DNA of 11,314 nt from Demequinaceae bacterium (GTDB lineage Bacteria; Actinomycetota; Actinomycetes; Actinomycetales; Demequinaceae). A model generated the notes under the pieces. It worked only from the letters and a program-made list of their open reading frames with translations. It was not told where the DNA came from and ran no database searches. Positions 7,421-11,314 of this stretch are shown here, in pieces; positions within the stretch are counted from its first letter, which is position 1; every line of letters begins with the position of its first letter. The stretch covers positions 1 through 11,314 of the forward strand of contig WTKG01000160.1 of assembly GCA_011524475.1 (NCBI GenBank), read 5' to 3'. Made by a program: the position numbers and the translations under genes.

Positions 7421-8320
7421 GTGTCCCGGAAAACTCGAAGACGCGGGTGGAGCACCGTCTTCCTTGGACTGCTGTTGGGCCTTGCAATAGGCGCAGCATG
7501 GACAGGGTCTCGACTCTTCGAACGGTACGGAGATGAATTGTTCTCCTCCGAAAGGTGCATTGCTCATTGGAATGGGGAGTCTCATAGTCTGACTGCAGAA
7601 CAAACAGATAACGCGTCTCTGATAGCGGCGGTGGGTCTGCAACGAGGCTTACCGGAATACGCAGTCATCATTGCTCTGGCCACTGCAGTGCAAGAATCCG
7701 ATCTCCGCAATCTCGACTACGGAGATCGTGACTCCTTAGGGCTTTTTCAACAACGCCCTTCTCAGGGATGGGGAACTCCTGCAGAGGTGACGGATCCCCA
7801 CTACGCAACACACGCCTTCTACACGGCACTTGAACGGGTGGAAGGATGGGCCGAAATGGACGTTACTGTTGCCGCGCAGGCTGTCCAGCGTTCGGCGTTC
7901 CCAGACGCTTATGCGGACCACGAAGCAGAAGCGCGTGCATGGGCTGCGGCCCTCACCGGCAACTCAGCTCCCGGGTCACTCTCGTGCACACTCCCCCCAG
8001 CCGTGCCCATGCCCGACGCCGCAGACAGTCTTCACGCCCGTACCGAACGCCACTTTGGCGCACAAGTCGCCACTGAAATCCGCGATATCCCCACCATGTC
8101 TACAGTTGTCGTGCTCACCCCCAGTGACCAATCCTGGGGAGGGGCCGTGGCCCATTGGGCCGTTGCTTCTGCGAGCACTAACGCCATCATCCGCGTGGAG
8201 TGGTGCGGTTATCTGTGGGAACGCGACACAGGAGCCTGGAAGGTGGGGCAATCAACGGTCCCCGCGCCATGTGACTTTGCGCAGGTACAGGTCACGGTTA
8301 CCGAACCAGTGAACTCTTAA
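7421..8320 (+). CDS. Membrane-anchored lysozyme/transglycosylase-like protein of unknown function
   Basis: A 299-residue protein with a basic start (MSRKTRRRGW), one membrane helix (about 11-28) and an extracytoplasmic remainder. The central part (about 60-180) reads ALATAVQESDL, then DSLGLFQQRPSQGWGT (104-119), a Tyr-rich stretch and AAQAVQRSAFPDAY. E92-S93 followed by GLFQ (107-110) resembles the catalytic Glu-Ser and Gly-Leu-x-Gln signature of the lysozyme-like (SLT) fold, so a peptidoglycan-directed role is a reasonable inference. A second domain (about 205-290) with SWGGAVAHWAVA has no assignment. Cys46, Cys189, Cys262 and Cys284 could form disulfides. Similar proteins are common in Actinobacteria and are often labelled 'heavy metal transporter', for which I see no support. 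The GTG start has no ribosome site and lies 1 base after the dapD stop, indicating translational coupling. It converges on gltA with overlapping stops. Confidence 0.8.
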   Translation: MSRKTRRRGWSTVFLGLLLGLAIGAAWTGSRLFERYGDELFSSERCIAHWNGESHSLTAEQTDNASLIAAVGLQRGLPEYAVIIALATAVQESDLRNLDYGDRDSLGLFQQRPSQGWGTPAEVTDPHYATHAFYTALERVEGWAEMDVTVAAQAVQRSAFPDAYADHEAEARAWAAALTGNSAPGSLSCTLPPAVPMPDAADSLHARTERHFGAQVATEIRDIPTMSTVVVLTPSDQSWGGAVAHWAVASASTNAIIRVEWCGYLWERDTGAWKVGQSTVPAPCDFAQVQVTVTEPVNS

Positions 8321-9612
8321 CCGCGCGCATCCATGGGTACGTATGCCCGTTCCTGCGCGCCTGTGTATATCTGACGAGGCCGACCGATCTTGGTACGGGG
8401 ATCTGTGAGCGCTTCCCGCCAGTGAGCAATCCACCCAGGCATCCGTCCCAAAGCGAACAACGGCGTAAACATGGACGGAGGGAAGCCCATTGCCTTGTAC
8501 AAGAGACCTGTGTAGAAATCGACATTGGGGTAAAGCTTGCGTTCAATAAAGTATTCGTCACTCAGTGCAATCTCTTCCAGACGCTGAGCCATATCGAAAA
8601 GCTCTACATTGCCGCCGAGTTCACGCAGAACCTCATCTGCGACTTTTTTGACCTCCGCGCCACGGGGGTCATACGACTTGTATACCCGGTGGCCGAATCC
8701 CATCAGACGCGCGCCTTCCGACTTGTCTTTCACTTTGGCCACGAAAGTATCGACGGTGTCACCGGAGGCCTTAATTTCGTCAAACATGTGGAGCGCTGCC
8801 TCGTTCGCTCCTCCATGGAGTGGCCCCGATAGGGCAGATACTCCTGCTGCCACCGAGGCGTACATGGTGGCCTGGCTAGAACCCACAATGCGCACGGTGG
8901 AGGTGGAACAGTTTTGTTCGTGGTCAGCATGCAAAATCAAAAGCAGGTCCATCGCCCGGCAAATCTTGGGATCTACCTCTACCGCTCCGTCTTGAGGAGC
9001 AAACGTAAGGCGAAGAAATTCTTCTACATAGTCCGTGCCGCTCTTGTGAGGTTCGATGTAGTCCCCGCCCTGGGAGCGTCGTTGAAGGTAAGCAATCACC
9101 GTCGCGGTCTTAGCGAGCAACAAGACGCTTGCGCGTTCCACCTCTTCTACGTTGCGACCCACGCTATCGGGATAAAAAGTTTGGAGTGCAGAAATGGCTC
9201 CCGAAAGAATGGCCATGGGTTGGGCATCGCGAGGAAAAGCTCGCAGAAAATTCTTGATTCCGTCGTGCACCTGCATATGACGTGCTACTCGCTCCGCAAG
9301 TGCTTCCAACTCTGCGCGGGACGGGAGCTCTCCGTGAATGAGTAGGTGCGCCACCTCAAGAAAGGTGGATTGGCTCGCAAGTTGCGCAATGGGGTACCCG
9401 CGATAGCGCAAAGTGCCGGCTTCGCCGTCAATATATGTAATGGACGACTCGCATGCTGCGGTATTCATGAAACCAGGGTCGATGGTGACGTGACCGGTAT
9501 CGGCTAAGAGCCGCGGAATAGCGATTCCATCATTGCCCTCGACTGAACGTTCTACTTCCAGGTCAAGCACAGTGCCGTCAACAGATAGTTGAGCAGCTGT
9601 CGGCTCGACCAT
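8317..9612 (-). CDS. gltA: Citrate synthase (type II)
   Basis: Condenses acetyl-CoA and oxaloacetate to citrate, the entry step of the TCA cycle. The 431-residue chain matches the bacterial type II enzyme with its N-terminal beta-rich extension (about 1-60). The catalytic residues are all present: H266 in SGPLHGGANEA, H308 in MGFGHRVYKSYDPR and D365 in PNVDFYTG. The HADHEQNCSTSTVR block (228-241) and GRMPGWIAHW (389-398) are also typical. The ATG at 9612 was chosen because GGAGG lies 5 bases upstream; an in-frame GTG at 9624 would add four residues and overlap that site. A TAGAAT -10 box about 40 bases upstream suggests its own promoter behind dapC. Its TAA stop overlaps the stop of the convergent lysozyme-like gene. 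There is no sign of the methylcitrate-synthase genes prpB or prpD nearby, which supports gltA. Confidence 0.95.
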   Translation of the reverse strand: MVEPTAAQLSVDGTVLDLEVERSVEGNDGIAIPRLLADTGHVTIDPGFMNTAACESSITYIDGEAGTLRYRGYPIAQLASQSTFLEVAHLLIHGELPSRAELEALAERVARHMQVHDGIKNFLRAFPRDAQPMAILSGAISALQTFYPDSVGRNVEEVERASVLLLAKTATVIAYLQRRSQGGDYIEPHKSGTDYVEEFLRLTFAPQDGAVEVDPKICRAMDLLLILHADHEQNCSTSTVRIVGSSQATMYASVAAGVSALSGPLHGGANEAALHMFDEIKASGDTVDTFVAKVKDKSEGARLMGFGHRVYKSYDPRGAEVKKVADEVLRELGGNVELFDMAQRLEEIALSDEYFIERKLYPNVDFYTGLLYKAMGFPPSMFTPLFALGRMPGWIAHWREALTDPRTKIGRPRQIYTGAQERAYVPMDARG

Positions 9613-9651
9613 GAGTCCCTCCACATTCGTCGCGAGTTGGTGATCGAGATG

Positions 9652-9657
9652 ATTCTA
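9652..9657 (-). promoter_or_regulatory. Possible -10 box of the gltA promoter
   Basis: TAGAAT on the minus strand in the 63-base gap between dapC and gltA predicts transcription from about 9645, leaving a leader of about 33 bases with the GGAGG ribosome site. The -35 region falls over the dapC stop codon and is weak (TTTAGG). Confidence 0.45.
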
Positions 9658-9675
9658 GCCGCACCTCACTGCGCC

Positions 9676-10806
9676 CTAAACCGGCAGGGAGGAAGAGAAA
9701 TCTTGTTGGCTCACCCGGTCTGCGGCACTGGCAATATCTGCATCAGAAGCAGTTAAGGCCACTCTGATATGGCGCTGTCCAGCAGGCCCATAAAATTCAC
9801 CTGGAGCGACCAGAATGCCGAGTTCCGCCAGTGTGTTGACAGTCGTCCAACAGTCTTCACCCAACGTTGCCCACAAGTAGAGTCCTGCCTGGGAGTGATC
9901 GATGCGGAACCCAACCCGGGTAAAAGCCTCGACAAGTTGCACCCGGCGGGCGCTGTACCGAGCACGCTGTTCCTGTGCATGGCGGTCATCTGCCAGCGCA
10001 GCAATCATGGCATTTTGGACGGGTGCAGGCACCATTAATCCAGAGTGTTTGCGTATCTCCAGAAGTGAGGCCACGAGCGCGGGGTCTCCGGCCACAAAAG
10101 CCGCCCGGTATCCCGCCATAGTGGACTGTTTACTGAGCGAGTAGACGGCGAGAAGTCCTTCATGGCTGCCGTCACATACGTCATCATCCAGGATGCTCGC
10201 GGCAGGCTCTCCTTCCCATACGAGCGAGGCATAGCATTCGTCTGACGCCACCACTGCACCCACGTCACGTGCCGCACGTACCACTGTGGTGAGATATTCC
10301 TTGGAAGCAACAGCCCCGGTGGGGTTTGAGGGTGAATTCAGCCACACCAACTTTGTGGCAGTGTTTCCTGCCCACGCATCAACGTCGTCCGTGGAGTGCG
10401 TCACTGCTCCACATAGCCGGGCGCCTATGTCGTACGTAGGGTAGGCGATCTCCGGGATAACGACCATTGACTCCGGACCTAAACCGAGCGCTGAAGGAAG
10501 CATTGCCACAAATTCTTTCGAACCGATAGTCGGTAGCACCCCGTCACGATGCACGGCACCTGCATTGCGTCGGCGCTTGTACCAATCCGCAATTATTTCC
10601 CGTAACTGAGGGGTCCCAAAAGTTGCTGGATAGCCAGGCGAATCGGAGGCTTCTATGAGCGCTTGTTGAATCACCGCGGGAGTCGAGTCAATGGGCGTGC
10701 CCACTGACAGGTCCACACAACCATCAGGGTGTTTTTTGGCAGTGGCATGTGCCGGGGCTAGTCGGTCCCACGGAAAAGGGGGCAGTGAACGCGTGGAAGG
10801 GGTCAT
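9676..10806 (-). CDS. dapC: Succinyldiaminopimelate aminotransferase (class I/II PLP aminotransferase)
   Basis: Fold-type I PLP enzyme of 376 residues that probably converts N-succinyl-2-amino-6-oxopimelate to N-succinyl-LL-diaminopimelate with glutamate as donor, the step between DapD and DapE. K226 in SLSKQSTMAGYR is the PLP Schiff-base lysine. N161 in SPSNPTG, D189 and Y192 in SDECYASL, and R348 in HIRVALT (substrate carboxylate) are the other family landmarks. The N-terminal PPFPWDRLAP and DLSVGTPIDSTP match actinobacterial DapC. AAGGA lies 7 bases before the ATG, and the gene follows fdxA after only 15 bases, so they form one operon; a ferredoxin gene next to this aminotransferase is a recurrent actinobacterial pairing (M. 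tuberculosis Rv1177-Rv1178, from memory). Aminotransferase class is certain; the DapC role rests on similarity and on dapD and dapE lying within 3.5 kb. Confidence 0.88.
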   Translation of the reverse strand: MTPSTRSLPPFPWDRLAPAHATAKKHPDGCVDLSVGTPIDSTPAVIQQALIEASDSPGYPATFGTPQLREIIADWYKRRRNAGAVHRDGVLPTIGSKEFVAMLPSALGLGPESMVVIPEIAYPTYDIGARLCGAVTHSTDDVDAWAGNTATKLVWLNSPSNPTGAVASKEYLTTVVRAARDVGAVVASDECYASLVWEGEPAASILDDDVCDGSHEGLLAVYSLSKQSTMAGYRAAFVAGDPALVASLLEIRKHSGLMVPAPVQNAMIAALADDRHAQEQRARYSARRVQLVEAFTRVGFRIDHSQAGLYLWATLGEDCWTTVNTLAELGILVAPGEFYGPAGQRHIRVALTASDADIASAADRVSQQDFSSSLPV

Positions 10807-10821
10807 CCACGATTCCTTGTG

Positions 10822-11154
10822 CTAGCCCTGAGTATCAACAGGTTGGGGTGGTAAGGATTTAATGAGGTCGTGATCATGGGCGATCTGCCCCATTTTTGCT
10901 GCGCCACCGGGTGAACCAATTTCACTAAAGAAGTCCACATTGGCTTGGTAGTAGTCTGCCCATTTGTCTGGGACATCGTCTTCGTAGTAGATGGCTTCCA
11001 CCGGACACACGGGCTCGCACGCCCCACAATCGACACACTCGTCCGGGTGGATGTACAGCATTCGATCACCCTCGTAAATACAGTCCACTGGGCACTCGTC
11101 GATACATGCCTTGTCTTTCAAGTCGACGCACGGAAGAGCAATCACGTATGTCAC
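10822..11154 (-). CDS. fdxA: Seven-iron ferredoxin ([3Fe-4S][4Fe-4S])
   Basis: Small acidic electron carrier of 110 residues. The cysteine pattern is C9-x7-C17-x3-C21-x3-C25 and C40-x2-C43-x2-C46-x3-C50, as in Azotobacter ferredoxin I. By that comparison C9, C17 and C50 would bind the [3Fe-4S] cluster, C21, C40, C43 and C46 the [4Fe-4S] cluster, and C25 would be free. [11 protein letters not shown] and [15 protein letters not shown] are typical of actinobacterial FdxA/FdxC, and a helical acidic tail follows from about residue 60. The GTG at 11154 was chosen because AAAGGAG stands 7 bases upstream; the in-frame TTG at 11160 lies only 1 base from it. The gene leads dapC in a tight operon. A 10-base inverted repeat lies in its upstream region. 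Redox partner enzymes are not evident in the window. Confidence 0.93.
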   Translation of the reverse strand: MTYVIALPCVDLKDKACIDECPVDCIYEGDRMLYIHPDECVDCGACEPVCPVEAIYYEDDVPDKWADYYQANVDFFSEIGSPGGAAKMGQIAHDHDLIKSLPPQPVDTQG

Positions 11155-11161
11155 AGACAAT

Positions 11162-11168
11162 CTCCTTT
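11162..11168 (-). promoter_or_regulatory. Ribosome binding site that decides the fdxA start
   Basis: AAAGGAG on the minus strand is 7 bases from the GTG at 11154 but only 1 base from the TTG at 11160, which favours the GTG start (MTYVI, the usual N-terminus). Confidence 0.65.
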
Positions 11169-11175
11169 CGGGCGA

Positions 11176-11227
11176 TAGGCGTGGCCAGCATATCGCTGAC
11201 TACCACCCTTGTTTGGCGCCACGCCTA
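11176..11227. repeat. 10-bp perfect inverted repeat upstream of fdxA
   Basis: TAGGCGTGGC (11176-11185) and its exact complement GCCACGCCTA (11218-11227) are separated by 32 bases. The outer copy covers the stop codon of the partial upstream gene. A second, overlapping pair, GCGATA (11172-11177) and TATCGC (11191-11196), could form an alternative hairpin ending about 3 bases before the fdxA ribosome site. There is no T-tract, so a plain terminator is unlikely. A protein operator or leader RNA switch is possible but unproven. Confidence 0.5.
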
Positions 11228-11314
11228 ACAGTAGATGGTGTGGCGATACGTCCATTGTTGGGTCTCTTTCTTCACCACTTCTCCGTTGAGAGAAATAGTG
11301 CGGGTATCCCACAC
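11225..11314 (-). CDS. C-terminal end of an unidentified minus-strand gene (cut by the right window edge)
   Basis: The last 29 codons of a reading frame that enters from the right edge and stops at TAG (11227-11225). The peptide VWDTRTISLNGEVVKKETQQ followed by WTYRHTIYC looks like a strand-turn-strand end of an exported or beta-rich protein. The ending recalls the C-termini of some actinobacterial VanW-like proteins, but this is a weak resemblance on a short piece. It lies 70 bases upstream of fdxA on the same strand. No function is assigned. Confidence 0.45.
   Translation of the reverse strand: MWDTRTISLNGEVVKKETQQWTYRHTIYC

Noticed and set aside
7421..8320. 'Heavy metal transporter' annotation for the lysozyme-like protein
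   Set aside because: There is only one membrane helix and no metal-binding transporter motif.
8422..8832. Plus-strand open frame of 136 codons across gltA, and others nearby
   Set aside because: It is antisense to a full-length citrate synthase with all catalytic residues, shows no family motif and has no ribosome site; a shadow of the real gene.

Overview
The window looks like ordinary chromosome from an actinobacterium of moderate G+C (mid-50s percent by eye, not computed). The evidence is the family signatures (ECF sigma factor with a zinc-binding anti-sigma factor, actinobacterial DapD/DapE/DapC, a DUF3117 protein, a 7Fe-type ferredoxin) and the gene order. From memory, the order and relative orientation fdx, dapC, (insert), dapD, dapE, LOG protein, DUF3117, O-methyltransferase, sigE, rseA, htrA, tatB matches, in compressed form, the Mycobacterium tuberculosis Rv1177-Rv1224 region, read here in reverse. 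Genus cannot be assigned from the sequence.

Left part (1-3504, minus strand): a stress operon read right to left, sigE - rseA - htrA - tatB, followed by trpS, which runs off the left edge. The sigE/rseA and rseA/htrA junctions overlap. A GGGAAC...CGTT element just upstream of sigE fits an ECF-type autoregulated promoter. An ECF sigma factor, its membrane-anchored zinc anti-sigma factor, a membrane-anchored HtrA protease and a Tat translocase subunit would together form an envelope-stress unit.

Middle (3632-6421): a divergent class I O-methyltransferase (plus), then on the minus strand a 55-residue DUF3117 gene, a LOG-family phosphoribohydrolase and dapE. The LOG gene overlaps the end of dapE by 16 nt.

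Right part (6475-11314): dapD and a GTG-started membrane protein with a lysozyme/transglycosylase-like signature run on the plus strand. The latter converges on citrate synthase gltA; their stop codons share one TTAA. Upstream of gltA on the minus strand lie dapC and fdxA, and at the right edge the last 29 codons of another minus-strand gene. dapC, dapD and dapE are three of the succinylase-branch steps to meso-diaminopimelate, so the right half is largely a lysine/peptidoglycan-precursor locus.

The DNA is densely coding; no gap exceeds about 130 bases. I see no tRNA, rRNA, CRISPR array, insertion sequence, phage gene or long repeat, and no sign of a new multi-gene system. The most interesting items are the sigE promoter, the large extracytoplasmic domain of the anti-sigma factor, the uncharacterised lysozyme-like protein behind dapD, the apparently leaderless dapD/dapE promoter pair and an inverted repeat in front of fdxA.
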